From Anaerolineales bacterium UBA2395 (lineage in GTDB: Bacteria; Chloroflexota; Anaerolineae; Anaerolineales; Villigracilaceae): DNA of 64,000 nucleotides. The DNA lies in contig DDSH01000023.1 in the NCBI GenBank assembly GCA_002343775.1, positions 49,733 to 113,732 on the forward strand, given 5' to 3'. The position numbers and the translations under genes were made by a program. Shown here piece by piece: positions 22,503 through 30,642 of this stretch. The notes below the pieces were generated by a model. It ran no database searches, had not been told where the DNA came from, and was given only the letters and a program-made list of their open reading frames with translations. The stretch's first letter is position 1, and each line of letters begins with the position of its first letter.

Positions 22503-23657
22503 ATGCTGCCTGAACTCAATCATGAAGAAATTTTGCGCTACTCGCGTCATCTGCTGATCCCTGAGGTGGGATTGGAGGGGCAACGCAAACTCAAGAATTC
22601 GTCCGCGTTAGTGGTGGGAACTGGCGGGTTGGGGTCGCCCGTTTCCTTGTATCTGGCTGCGGCGGGTGTGGGGCGCATCGGTCTCGTGGACTATGACGTG
22701 GTCGATTCGTCCAATTTGCAGCGCCAGGTCATCCACGGCACATCCGGCATTGGCAAGTTGAAAGTGGAGAGCGCCAAAGCCAGATTGTTGGATCTGAATC
22801 CCGATATTCAAATCGATGTATACAACGAGCCGTACACTTCTGAGAATGCGCTGCGCATCGCCAAGGATTATGACATCATCCTCGATGGCACGGACAATTT
22901 CCCAACTCGCTATCTGACCAATGACGTGGCAGTCTTTCTCGGCAAGCCAAATGTGTATGCTTCCATCTTCCGCTTCGATGGGCAGGTGAGCGTCTTCTAC
23001 GCCAAAGAGGGACCATGTTACCGCTGTCTCTTCCCCGAACCACCTCCGCCGGGACTCGTCCCTTCGTGCGCGGAAGGTGGCGTGCTGGGAATTTTGCCGG
23101 GCACGATCGGCACACTGCAAGCGACGGAAGCATTGAAGGTGTTGCTCGGAATCGGCGACCCGCTGATCGGAAAGTTGTTGCTTTACAACGCGTTGGATAT
23201 GTCGTTTGATTTCGTGCAGTTGAAGAAAAATCCCAAATGTCGCGTGTGCGGACCGAATGCCGACATCACAGAATTGATCGACTATGAAGAGTTTTGTGGT
23301 GTGCCTGGTCACGATCACGGCGACGAAGGTTCCGCTGGCGCAGGCTGGGATATCACTGCCCCCGAACTCGCCGAACGCGTCAAGACCAATCATCTCAAAT
23401 TGCTGGATGTGCGTGAGCCGCACGAGTTGCAAATTTCCGCCCTGCCGAACGCGGTCAACATTCCGCTTGGGCAGTTGGCGAGTCGACTCGCCGAGTTGAA
23501 CTCCGCCGATGACATGGTGGTCTTCTGCAAAGGCGGGACCCGCTCCGCGCGCGCGCTTGAATTGCTGACCAGCGCCGGGTTCAAGAAGGTCAAGAATCTC
23601 AAAGGCGGCATCAACGCCTGGGCAAAGGAAGTGGATAAGAATTTGCCGGTGTATTGA
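22503..23657 (+). CDS. moeZ: MoeZ-type E1 adenylyltransferase with rhodanese domain
   Basis: The N-terminal part (about 1-260) is a ThiF/MoeB E1-like domain: ATP loop VVGTGGLGSP, R-finger and NLQRQ, DGTDNFPTRYL, and zinc-type cysteines CYRC...CRVCG. The C-terminal part (about 285-384) is a rhodanese with active loop CKGGTRS. It adenylates the carrier C-terminus and passes sulfur to it from the rhodanese persulfide. GGAGG lies directly before ATG 22503, one base after the carrier stop. It can serve both carriers in the window. A strong terminator follows. Confidence 0.92.
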   Translation: MLPELNHEEILRYSRHLLIPEVGLEGQRKLKNSSALVVGTGGLGSPVSLYLAAAGVGRIGLVDYDVVDSSNLQRQVIHGTSGIGKLKVESAKARLLDLNPDIQIDVYNEPYTSENALRIAKDYDIILDGTDNFPTRYLTNDVAVFLGKPNVYASIFRFDGQVSVFYAKEGPCYRCLFPEPPPPGLVPSCAEGGVLGILPGTIGTLQATEALKVLLGIGDPLIGKLLLYNALDMSFDFVQLKKNPKCRVCGPNADITELIDYEEFCGVPGHDHGDEGSAGAGWDITAPELAERVKTNHLKLLDVREPHELQISALPNAVNIPLGQLASRLAELNSADDMVVFCKGGTRSARALELLTSAGFKKVKNLKGGINAWAKEVDKNLPVY

Positions 23658-23672
23658 GTTTGAAGGTTGATA

Positions 23673-23704
23673 AAGAACTCCCGTCATCACTGACGGGAGT
23701 TCTT
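23673..23704 (+). terminator. Terminator of the cysteine operon
   Basis: A perfect 14-bp stem AAGAACTCCCGTCA/TGACGGGAGTTCTT with loop TCAC starts 16 bases past the moeZ stop. Confidence 0.85.
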
Positions 23705-23727
23705 CACGTTTCACTCTTCATTCCTCA

Positions 23728-23800
23728 CGACAAAACCACCTGTCCGCAATTCTCGCATTCGTCCATACCCCATTCCAGCGTCTTACGTTCAGGCACATTT
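23728..23800 (-). pseudogene. Remnant of a zinc-ribbon C-terminus
   Basis: On this strand the bases encode TLEWGMDECENCGQVVLS followed by a stop. That closely matches the end of the membrane protein at 24359 (TLELGMDKCEYCGQVILS). Only this tail remains; the frame breaks upstream, where the palindromic repeat and the GxxExxY gene begin. It is a broken duplicate of the zinc-ribbon tail. Confidence 0.7.
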
Positions 23801-23818
23801 TCCGGGCTTATCTTCAAA

Positions 23819-23890
23819 TGATTAACGCAAAGGCGCAAGGGCGCAAGGAAAAAGCATTTCTTTGCGTCTTCGCGTCCTTGCGTTAAGGGT
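23819..23890. repeat. Palindromic repeat built of GCGCAAGG-type units
   Basis: TTAACGCAAAGGCGCAAGGG on the left is matched in inverse by CTTTGCGTCTTCGCGTCCTTG and CGTTAA on the right, giving an imperfect hairpin of about 65 bases. Similar AACGCAAAG-type repeats are often seen beside GxxExxY genes. It lies directly downstream of such a gene here and may be part of a mobile unit. Confidence 0.6.
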
Positions 23891-23901
23891 TTTGATCTTC
23901 C

Positions 23902-24282
23902 CTACAGCCCATTAACCACTCGATGAATACCGTGTTTTACAAGCCGTTGTCCAAAATTAATGACCATACCCAATTTCAAGCCAGTAAGCCGCAGATAGGT
24001 CAAAGTTTGCGATTCGAAGATTGGGTTATATGTCAGAACCGCCTTGCATTCTACAATGACCAGCCCTCCGGCAAGCAGATCCAACTTGAAAGGTGCAGCG
24101 ATTATTTCTCCTTTATATTTGACCGCTACAGGTTTTTCGGTTTCAACTATGACCCCGCGACCCTTGATTTCGAACGCTAACGCGTCTCGATAGATTGACT
24201 CCAGTAATCCGGGTCCGCCAAGAGTTTTATGTACTTCGATTGCAGATTCTACAATTACTTTGCTGATTTCGTTTTCATCCAT
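23902..24282 (-). CDS. GxxExxY protein (PD-(D/E)XK nuclease-like fold)
   Basis: The 126-residue protein carries the name-giving motif GLLESIYRDAL and the later segments FKLDLLAGGLVIVECKAV and LRLTGLKLGMVINFGQ. The D...ExK string (KLDLL...VECKAV) matches the PD-(D/E)XK nuclease active site. The function of the family is unknown; copies are scattered and repeated in many genomes, which suggests mobility. Start ATG 24282 with AAGG upstream is preferred to 24333, which lies inside the terminator hairpin. It separates the zinc-ribbon remnant at 23728 from the intact gene at 24359. Confidence 0.85.
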   Translation of the reverse strand: MDENEISKVIVESAIEVHKTLGGPGLLESIYRDALAFEIKGRGVIVETEKPVAVKYKGEIIAAPFKLDLLAGGLVIVECKAVLTYNPIFESQTLTYLRLTGLKLGMVINFGQRLVKHGIHRVVNGL

Positions 24283-24306
24283 AACAAATCCCTTATCAGC
24301 CTTTGA

Positions 24307-24340
24307 AAAACAGGTGGCAGGGAGGGATGCCACCTGTTTT
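24307..24340 (-). terminator. Terminator of the FG-GAP membrane protein operon
   Basis: A 13-bp perfect stem AAAACAGGTGGCA/TGCCACCTGTTTT lies 19 bases past the stop at 24359 and is followed by T-rich sequence on this strand. Confidence 0.85.
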
Positions 24341-24358
24341 CGTAACTTTAGATGAGTC

Positions 24359-25918
24359 CTATGACAAAATCACCTGACCGCAGTACTCACACTTATCCAT
24401 GCCAAGTTCTAGCGTGCCGCCGCAGTTGGGACAGTTGAACGTCTCAGCTTTGACCTGGAAGCCCGCAGATTTGTAAGCGGCTTCGTTCTCGGCTAGGTCG
24501 CTGCGCAGGCGTTTGAGGCGGGCGAGGTAAGCATCACCAGACATTTCACCGGATTTGCGCAGGCGTTCCACGTCCGCGATGTGTTCCTTCAACATGCGGC
24601 GTTCGGCGTCGAGGCTTGCGCGACTCTTGTCTTGCAATGAAAGTTTCATCTCCGGTTTGGGTGGAATGGACGCGAGAATGGCGGCGATGACCAAGATCAC
24701 CGCCGACACCATCAGACCGACCACCAGCGGTGTGAACTGGAAACCGGGGATGGAATTGAATTCCACTTTGTTGGTCTGTACTTCATTGTAGTCCGCGATG
24801 ACGACATAGCGCTCGTTACCTAACTTGCCAATGTCGATGCGGGTGATGCCGGAGGAATGGTCGGGTAGATTGTTGCGCGTACCGTTCTCGGTGAAAATGG
24901 CGACATTGCCCGCGTCGTCGCCGATGACCGCTTCCTGCTTGCCGTCTTCGTCAATATCGAGCCCGGCGATCTCGGTCACTTTGTCGGATAACGACCCGCT
25001 CCATATTTGCGTCGCGGTGGTTCCGTTGAAAGAGAAAGCCCACACCCCGCCGTCTTTTCCGCCTGCCACGATCTCACGCGACGATGGGTCGCCGTCCAGT
25101 TCCACTTCGCGCACTTCGCTGATGGCTTGCCCCAGCGACTTTTCGAAGAGTACGCTTCCATCGGCGGCGTTGTAGATGCGGAACAAGCCGTATTCGCCGC
25201 CGGTGATGATCTCGCTGTTGCCGTCTGCATTGAGATCAAAAGCGCGCATCCTTCTCAGTTGCTCCTGATTCACCGCCCAAACCGTTCTGCCGTCTGACGA
25301 AAAGACCTTGACCGTGCCGTCGTTCGAGGCAATCGCAACATGGATCTGCCCGCCGATGCGGGCGTCGTCCATGCCGCGGATTTCAGCCGAGCCGACGTTG
25401 CCAGCCCAAAGCGGAGCGCCGTCTGCGCTCAAAGCGAGGACTCCGCCTCCGTTATCGGCGAGCACGATCTGAGGTCCGCTTGTGAAGCGCAAGACCGCTA
25501 CACGCGATGGGAATCCGATGTTCAGCGATTGCGCCAGCCGCGTCACATTCCCTTTTGAGATCACATCCACTGACATGCCGAGGTCAACGTGATAGACGAT
25601 GATGTCTTCCACGCCGTCGCCATTGATGTCGCCGAGTGTGGTCTTGGGGCTGGCGAACGCGTAACTGAATTGGGGGGCGCCGGAGCCGTCGAGGACGGTG
25701 ACGTTTTCTGTATTCTGGATGAAAAGGTCATCCTGCCCATCGCCGGTCACGTCAATGACCTTCATGCTTTCGGCAGTGTTGTACGGTTGCGACCAGCCCA
25801 CCTTGCTGTTGAATTTTTCCGCGCTGACAGCGCCGCTGAAGGCGAACACGCCCGCCACGACCATGACGAGACAGATCAACACGAATGCGACGATAAAGGG
25901 AATGATTTTGCGACTCAT
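24359..25918 (-). CDS. Membrane protein with FG-GAP-type beta-propeller and C-terminal zinc ribbon
   Basis: A helix near residues 7-28 anchors the protein. Residues 40-385 are beta-propeller repeats with the FG-GAP/VCBS core DxxGDGxDDxxI (for example VTGDGQDDLFIQN, INGDGVEDIIVYH, LDIDEDGKQEAVIGD), probably outside the cell. A second helix (about 395-417) leads to a cytoplasmic coiled coil (LDAERRMLKEHIADVERLRK), a SHOCT-like segment and a zinc ribbon CPNCGG...CEYCG. The plan suggests an extracellular binding module linked to a cytoplasmic signal or partner. The upstream gene stops right at its start, so both form an operon. Confidence 0.75.
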   Translation of the reverse strand: MSRKIIPFIVAFVLICLVMVVAGVFAFSGAVSAEKFNSKVGWSQPYNTAESMKVIDVTGDGQDDLFIQNTENVTVLDGSGAPQFSYAFASPKTTLGDINGDGVEDIIVYHVDLGMSVDVISKGNVTRLAQSLNIGFPSRVAVLRFTSGPQIVLADNGGGVLALSADGAPLWAGNVGSAEIRGMDDARIGGQIHVAIASNDGTVKVFSSDGRTVWAVNQEQLRRMRAFDLNADGNSEIITGGEYGLFRIYNAADGSVLFEKSLGQAISEVREVELDGDPSSREIVAGGKDGGVWAFSFNGTTATQIWSGSLSDKVTEIAGLDIDEDGKQEAVIGDDAGNVAIFTENGTRNNLPDHSSGITRIDIGKLGNERYVVIADYNEVQTNKVEFNSIPGFQFTPLVVGLMVSAVILVIAAILASIPPKPEMKLSLQDKSRASLDAERRMLKEHIADVERLRKSGEMSGDAYLARLKRLRSDLAENEAAYKSAGFQVKAETFNCPNCGGTLELGMDKCEYCGQVILS

Positions 25919-26866
25919 TTATGCAGCCTTTCGTTCCAAAAGAGAATATGCAGATTTGAGAAAACCGAGGATGTGCTCCTGTTCCACTTCCTCGAATGGG
26001 GAGACGGCAAGGATGTTGATCATGCCGCCTTCGGTGCTGAGTTGTTGAATTTTGTATTTGCCGACATCCTTGTTGAGCGAAAATTGATTGTTCGGCTTGA
26101 TGATATACGCCTCAGGGTTGACCACGATGCGCACTTTCAATTCCTGGTGCGAGCCTTTGAACTTTTCCGGTTTCGACTTCGTCTTGCCGCTGATGCGGCT
26201 GCGCTTCCAATAGGATTTGCGTTTTTTTGTTTTCTGTGAGGCGGTCACACGCAGGACGTTGCCATCATATAGTTTTGCCTTGAGCGAAAGCCAGGGATCG
26301 TTGAATAGCTGCGTTGTGCGATTTTGGGCGTCCTGTGTTTCGCGCGCCACTTTGGTGGAGAGCATGGAGCCGGTCAGGTCCAGATGGCCAAGAAATGTGG
26401 AGCCGGGTTTCAGGTCATCGCGAAGTGTATGAAGAATTTGTTTTACGCCGTTGTAGCGCGGGGAAAAATCGAGAATGTCGCTCTTGCGCAGGCTGCGCGC
26501 CATCACAATGGCGGCGACCCAAAGCAGAAATCCGCCGATTATGAAGACGAAGGATGTGTACCCAAGCAAAAAAAGCAGGACATCGATCAAAGCCACGCCG
26601 ATGCCCGCGAAAAAGATGAACATGGGGATCCAGCGCCATTTATCTCCAGCGGACTCCGTCTTTTGCGCTTCGCGCACAAAATTGTTCATGCCGCGGATGA
26701 TCGAGTCGGGTTTATCCGCGATGGATACATACACTGGTGCATAGTTCTTCTTGCCGAATTGATTCTTATCCACATTGCCCTTTTTCCGGGCGGTATTTAA
26801 CAAATAAAAGAAAAGCGATAGAACGATGATGCCCGCTACTGCGGCGCCGCACAGAAAAGCCTCCAT
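25919..26866 (-). CDS. Membrane protein of unknown function
   Basis: One N-terminal helix (residues 4-23) and a pair of helices (about 84-128, WIPMFIFFAGIGVALIDVLL and the following FVFIIGGFLLWVAAIVMA) flank a short loop. The C-terminal 185 residues are a soluble alpha/beta domain with a basic run (KTKKRKSYWKRSR). No family was recognised. Its stop adjoins the ATG of the FG-GAP membrane protein, so the two are co-expressed and may act together. Confidence 0.65.
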   Translation of the reverse strand: MEAFLCGAAVAGIIVLSLFFYLLNTARKKGNVDKNQFGKKNYAPVYVSIADKPDSIIRGMNNFVREAQKTESAGDKWRWIPMFIFFAGIGVALIDVLLFLLGYTSFVFIIGGFLLWVAAIVMARSLRKSDILDFSPRYNGVKQILHTLRDDLKPGSTFLGHLDLTGSMLSTKVARETQDAQNRTTQLFNDPWLSLKAKLYDGNVLRVTASQKTKKRKSYWKRSRISGKTKSKPEKFKGSHQELKVRIVVNPEAYIIKPNNQFSLNKDVGKYKIQQLSTEGGMINILAVSPFEEVEQEHILGFLKSAYSLLERKAA

Positions 26867-26883
26867 GCATTCCTCCGAGTTAT

Positions 26884-26966
26884 AATGTCATCTATGTCAT
26901 TCCGAGCGCAGCGAGGAATCTCACCATTTTGTGGCAGAGACCCTTCGTTTCACACAGGATGATAAA
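26884..26966. repeat. Dispersed REP-like palindromic repeat
   Basis: GTCATTCCGAGCGCAGCGAG at the left and GAGACCCTTCG...CACAGGATGA at the right form the well-known type of 'TCATTCCGAGCG...AGGATGA' intergenic repeat seen in many bacterial genomes. It reaches the ribosome site of the glycosyltransferase gene. Related pieces occur at 35246 and 58713. Confidence 0.65.
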
Positions 26967-26969
26967 TTG

Positions 26970-28184
26970 ATGATCATGCCAAACGTTCTCTACACTGCCT
27001 TCGATATCGTGCCAAGCCCCAAGGGGGCGAGTACCCATATTCTCCACAACTTGCGCGGGTTGGTCAATAGGGATTTTAGCGTCCATCTTATCACGCCCAA
27101 CGATGGTTTGCTCCCCCCCGAAGATACTATCGAGGGGGCGCGTGTCACGCGCATCTCACAGGACCTTTCACAGAATTTCCTCGCTCGCGCCGTCCATTTT
27201 GGTAAATCTGTGCTGGCGCATCTGGCGCTTCACCCCGAATACGATGTCGTCCACTTTCGCAACATTTGGGATGGTTTTCACATCACGCAGAACAAAAAGA
27301 GATTCGGCTACCAAACCCTCTTCGAGGTGAACGGACTCCCATCCATCGAACTCAAATATCATTACCCCGGTCTGGATTCGGATTTGCTTGCCAAGATCAA
27401 GGAACAGGAATTGGCGACTCTGCACCTCGCCGACGCGATCATCTGCCCATCGAACGTGACTCGCGATTACATCGCCTCGCTCGGACTTAACCGGAAACTG
27501 GTGAATGTCATCCCGAACGGGGTCAGCCCCTCAGATTTTTCCGTCACGCCATTACCCGTCCGTGATGGACGCGAACCTGTTTTACTTTATATCGGCACGC
27601 TCGCCGATTGGCAGGGCTTGGACATCGTGATTAAAGCCTTACCCAAAATCCTCGAACAACAGCCTGTTAAACTCCACATCGTTGGGCGTGGACGATCCCG
27701 CCAACGTAAAATGCTGGCGAAGCAGATCCGCAAACTCGGCTTGGATGACCATGTTACTGTCCAACCTGCGGTGCCGCACCATGAAATCCCCGAATTGATT
27801 TCCAAAGCCGATATTTGCATTGCGCCGCTCAGTTTGAACGACCGCAACGTGACTCAAGGAGCCTGCCCGATCAAGGTGCTCGAATACATGGCGGCGGGAC
27901 GTCCGCTGTTGGCGTCGAACATGCCCATCGTCCGCGAACTCGTCCGCGAGGATGTGGATGGTCTGCTATTTTCGCCCAACGACCCGGACGATCTGGCGCG
28001 GCAGGCAATTTCCTTGTTGAGAGATGTGGAATTGTCGCAGCGGCTGGCTGAATCTGCGGCGGCGCATGTGCGCGAGAAATTCACGTGGCATGAAGCGCAG
28101 AAGAAGTTGGGGAAGGTATATGAAAGATTGGCCCCCTCCGCCCACTTCCCTTCGGGTCGGGGCACCTCCCCAAAATCCGCATAG
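26970..28184 (+). CDS. Glycosyltransferase family 4 (GT-B) protein
   Basis: The 404-residue protein has the GT-B fold order: N-terminal lobe with PSPKGASTHILHNLRGL, middle VIPNGVSPSDF and LLYIGTLADWQGLDIVIKAL, and the donor-binding C-lobe with ISKADICIAPLS and the EX7E-type site CPIKVLEYMAAGRPLLAS. It transfers a sugar from a nucleotide donor, probably for polysaccharide or glycolipid synthesis. The last 15-18 residues (HFPSGRGTSPKSA) come from an inverted repeat that has entered the gene end. ATG 26970 is used, with AGGA nine bases upstream. Acceptor unknown. Confidence 0.85.
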   Translation: MIMPNVLYTAFDIVPSPKGASTHILHNLRGLVNRDFSVHLITPNDGLLPPEDTIEGARVTRISQDLSQNFLARAVHFGKSVLAHLALHPEYDVVHFRNIWDGFHITQNKKRFGYQTLFEVNGLPSIELKYHYPGLDSDLLAKIKEQELATLHLADAIICPSNVTRDYIASLGLNRKLVNVIPNGVSPSDFSVTPLPVRDGREPVLLYIGTLADWQGLDIVIKALPKILEQQPVKLHIVGRGRSRQRKMLAKQIRKLGLDDHVTVQPAVPHHEIPELISKADICIAPLSLNDRNVTQGACPIKVLEYMAAGRPLLASNMPIVRELVREDVDGLLFSPNDPDDLARQAISLLRDVELSQRLAESAAAHVREKFTWHEAQKKLGKVYERLAPSAHFPSGRGTSPKSA

Positions 28185-28242
28185 AAGGCATTGTAAAAAG
28201 TTCCTATCCCTCTGGCGGATTTAGGGGAGGCTGGGAGGGGGT
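28131..28242. repeat. Inverted repeat covering two convergent gene ends
   Basis: The arms carry CACCTCCCCAAAATCCGC (about 28163-28180) and GCGGATTTAGGGGAGGCTGG (about 28215-28234), about 35 bases apart. The left arm codes the end of the glycosyltransferase and the right arm the end of the thioesterase (PPLNPPEG). It resembles dispersed 'GGCGGATTTAGGGGAGG' repeats of other bacterial genomes and can also act as a terminator. Confidence 0.6.
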
Positions 28243-28638
28243 AAATATTTTTCCCACCTCCACGGGAATCGCTTTTGGGCGACCCGTTTTTGTTTCCACG
28301 AAGACCCAATCCGTCTCGCCTTTGACGAGAGTTTTCCCATCATTTTTTCGCACAAATTCATACTTACGCAGTGACCGCACTTTGCGAAGATCCTCCACCC
28401 AGGTGCGGATTTCGACCTCTTCCCCTTCGAATGCGGGTAGAAGATATTCCACACTGTGTTGGCGGACAACCCAAGTTGCGTCTGCGCCTTGGGCTTCGAT
28501 GCCGCCGATGGAAGCATAATGTTCGACGGCGATGTCCTGCATCCACTGGACGTAGACCACGTTGTTGACGTGTCCGTTCTCGTCGATAGCGGAAGCAGGA
28601 ATGGTGATGGTTTTGGTGTAGATGGGTGAGATGGGCAT
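28204..28638 (-). CDS. 4HBT (hotdog) acyl-CoA thioesterase
   Basis: The 144-residue protein shows the 4-hydroxybenzoyl-CoA-thioesterase pattern: AIDENGHVNNVVYVQWMQD with the catalytic Asp/Asn region, then YLLPAFEGEEVEIRTWVEDL and SLRKYEFVRKNDGKTLVKGE. It hydrolyses acyl-CoA thioesters; chain length cannot be predicted. The last ten residues are encoded by the inverted repeat shared with the convergent glycosyltransferase and are unlikely to be functional. The ChrA gene lies 24 bases upstream in the same direction. Confidence 0.85.
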   Translation of the reverse strand: MPISPIYTKTITIPASAIDENGHVNNVVYVQWMQDIAVEHYASIGGIEAQGADATWVVRQHSVEYLLPAFEGEEVEIRTWVEDLRKVRSLRKYEFVRKNDGKTLVKGETDWVFVETKTGRPKAIPVEVGKIFTPSQPPLNPPEG

Positions 28639-28662
28639 GGGCTGAATTATAAAAGATGGCTG

Positions 28663-29781
28663 TCACCTAATCATAGAAACAATGAATCCAACAAATGCGC
28701 CGCCAGCGATCAACCAGGTGGTGTTGACCTTGTAACGTAAAAGTAAGATCAACGAAACGACGGCGATCAGCGCTGTCGGAAAATCCGTCAGCGAGGAAGA
28801 GGATAACTGGACCGTCACCGCCGCCATCAGTCCAAGAGATGATGCGTTCACCCCGTCCAACAGACTGCCCGCCCAGGGTGAATTCCGAATCTTGGGGATG
28901 AGCGGGTTGGAGATCGCCACAAAAACGAAGGAAGGCAGGAAGATGCCGAGTGTGGCGAGTAGGGCGCCGCTCGTGCCGCCGAGGATGTAGCCGATGAAGG
29001 TTGCAGCCGTGAAAAGCGGACCCGGCGTGATTTGCCCAATCGCAACCGCGTCGATGAGTTGTTGGTCGGTCAGCCAGCCGAGGCGCAGGACGAAATCGTT
29101 GCGGAGGAAGGCGAGCAGGACATAGCCACTGCCATAAAGAACGGAACCGATTTTGAGGAAGGTGAGGAATAATGTGGAAAGGTTGAAAGGAATAGTTTGC
29201 GCAATCTCTGCACTGCCAATCGGGATGAAAATGGCGGGATTGATGCTGCGTAGACGCTGATAGTTTGAAACAAGCATAACGACAAGTCCGCCGGCGATCA
29301 GCAGGGCGATCTCGTTCAACCCCAAAAAGTAAAGTACAAAGATCACAGCACCGATGCCGCCAAGCCATTTGTTTTTGAAGGCTTTTCTCCCAAGCATCCA
29401 CAACGCTTGCGCGACGATGGCGATCACCACCGGTTTGATTCCATACATGAGCCATTCGGCTTGCGGCGTCGCCCCATATTGGACGTACAACCACGAAAGC
29501 CCAAGCACGATCAGCATGGCAGGCAGGACGAAACATAAGCCGCCTGCGATCAACCCCATCCAGCCTGCGCGCAAATAACCGATGTGAATTGTCATCTCGG
29601 TTGAGTTGGGACCGGGGATGAGGTTCGTTGCGCCGAGCAGGTCGAGAAATTCCTCGTCGGTGAGCCATTTGCGGCGGACGACAACTTCATCGTGCATGAT
29701 ACCGATGTGTGCGGCGGGTCCGCCAAAAGCGGTGAACCCGAGTTTCAGAAAAAGTTTGGCAACATCCGTAAGGTCGGACAT
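28663..29781 (-). CDS. chrA: Chromate transporter (ChrA family, two-domain form)
   Basis: The 372-residue protein contains two homologous halves. The first has FGGPAAHIGIMHDEVV and NLIPGPNSTEMTIHIGY; the second has LYGSGYVLLAFLRNDFV and GQITPGPLFTAATFIGY. These paired FGG...G(P/x)GP motifs define the long ChrA family, with 10-12 membrane helices. Known members export chromate or act on sulfate. The role in this organism may be broader oxyanion transport. No regulator gene is adjacent. Confidence 0.88.
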   Translation of the reverse strand: MSDLTDVAKLFLKLGFTAFGGPAAHIGIMHDEVVVRRKWLTDEEFLDLLGATNLIPGPNSTEMTIHIGYLRAGWMGLIAGGLCFVLPAMLIVLGLSWLYVQYGATPQAEWLMYGIKPVVIAIVAQALWMLGRKAFKNKWLGGIGAVIFVLYFLGLNEIALLIAGGLVVMLVSNYQRLRSINPAIFIPIGSAEIAQTIPFNLSTLFLTFLKIGSVLYGSGYVLLAFLRNDFVLRLGWLTDQQLIDAVAIGQITPGPLFTAATFIGYILGGTSGALLATLGIFLPSFVFVAISNPLIPKIRNSPWAGSLLDGVNASSLGLMAAVTVQLSSSSLTDFPTALIAVVSLILLLRYKVNTTWLIAGGAFVGFIVSMIR

Positions 29782-29880
29782 GCGCCAAGTTTACCCGAAT
29801 CTTTCCCCCAAACGGGGGAGGTGGAATTTTTTCACTGGCTGATAGAATAATGCAATTCAACTATTTAATGGAGAACTAAA

Positions 29881-30306
29881 ATGGAAATTATTGGCGGCGC
29901 TTCGATCCTGATCACGTTGATCTCTGTCGTGTGTGGATGTTTACTTACCCTCATCATCCTCGGCGGAACCGGCTTTATGGTCTATAAAGTCTTCGGCAGC
30001 ACTTTCAAAAATATGGCTGGCAACAGTAATGTGTTGAAATCTGGCGTTTCCGCTCCGGCGGTCATCCTCAATGTGCAGGATACCGGCGTGACAATGAACG
30101 ACAATCCGCAGGCACGCATTCAATTGCGGGTCATGCCGATGGGTGGAGAACCATTCGAAGCGGAGACGACCATGTTTGTCGGGCGCTTCCAGGTTGGGAT
30201 GTTCGTTCCCGGCGCTTCGGTCATGGTCAAATATGACCCGGCTGACAAGACGAAAGTTGCCGTCGAGTCGCTTTCGTATCCGGGCATGAACGCAACCGGT
30301 CAGTGA
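29881..30306 (+). CDS. Single-span membrane protein with small beta domain
   Basis: A helix at about residues 9-38 is followed by a 95-residue domain with the pattern APAVILNVQDTGVTMNDNPQ...RIQLRVMP...GMFVPGASVMVKYDPADKTKVA. This strand-rich domain (an Axx-Ixx-DTG start and a VKYDPxD end) is found in several bacterial proteins next to SHOCT segments, but its function is unknown. GGAG lies before the ATG, and a terminator follows the stop, so the gene is a single unit. Confidence 0.65.
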   Translation: MEIIGGASILITLISVVCGCLLTLIILGGTGFMVYKVFGSTFKNMAGNSNVLKSGVSAPAVILNVQDTGVTMNDNPQARIQLRVMPMGGEPFEAETTMFVGRFQVGMFVPGASVMVKYDPADKTKVAVESLSYPGMNATGQ

Positions 30307-30329
30307 TTATTTCGATTTTCAACTACAAT

Positions 30330-30361
30330 AAAAAGGACGCGGCATGGGCTGCGTCCTTTTT
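30330..30361. terminator. Rho-independent terminator
   Basis: An 11-bp stem AAAAAGGACGC/GCGTCCTTTTT with a 10-nt loop follows the membrane protein gene. Confidence 0.85.
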
Positions 30362-30381
30362 CAGTCTTTTTAGGAGGAAGC

Positions 30382-30642
30382 ATGGCTCGTCTCATCCCCG
30401 CTGCGGAGCGCATCGTCCGCGCACGAAAGTTGATTCAACAAGCCCGGGCTTTACCCGTCCCTGAAAGTGGACTCGGCAAAAGCGACCTGTCGTATGTTGC
30501 CGGGGTAAAGGATTTGCTTCGGCAGGCGCGGGATATGGTCAAGTTCATCACCATGACACCCAGCGCCAGCGCCGAAATGAAACAGGAGGTCAGGAATATT
30601 CTCGCCGAGATCGATCAGGCAGATGGGGAAATTCTGCGTTGA
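30382..30642 (+). CDS. Small helical protein of unknown function
   Basis: 86 residues, strongly helical and charged (RIVRARKLIQQARAL, then VKDLLRQARDMVKFI), with no Cys, no signal and no membrane helix. TAGGAGGAAGC directly before the ATG is an excellent ribosome site, which supports that the frame is real. It ends exactly where the convergent lipoprotein gene ends. No family recognised. Confidence 0.65.
   Translation: MARLIPAAERIVRARKLIQQARALPVPESGLGKSDLSYVAGVKDLLRQARDMVKFITMTPSASAEMKQEVRNILAEIDQADGEILR

Noticed and set aside
23819..23890. A terminator for the cysteine operon
   Set aside because: A better terminator already lies at 23673-23704; this palindrome lacks a T run and is a repeat element.
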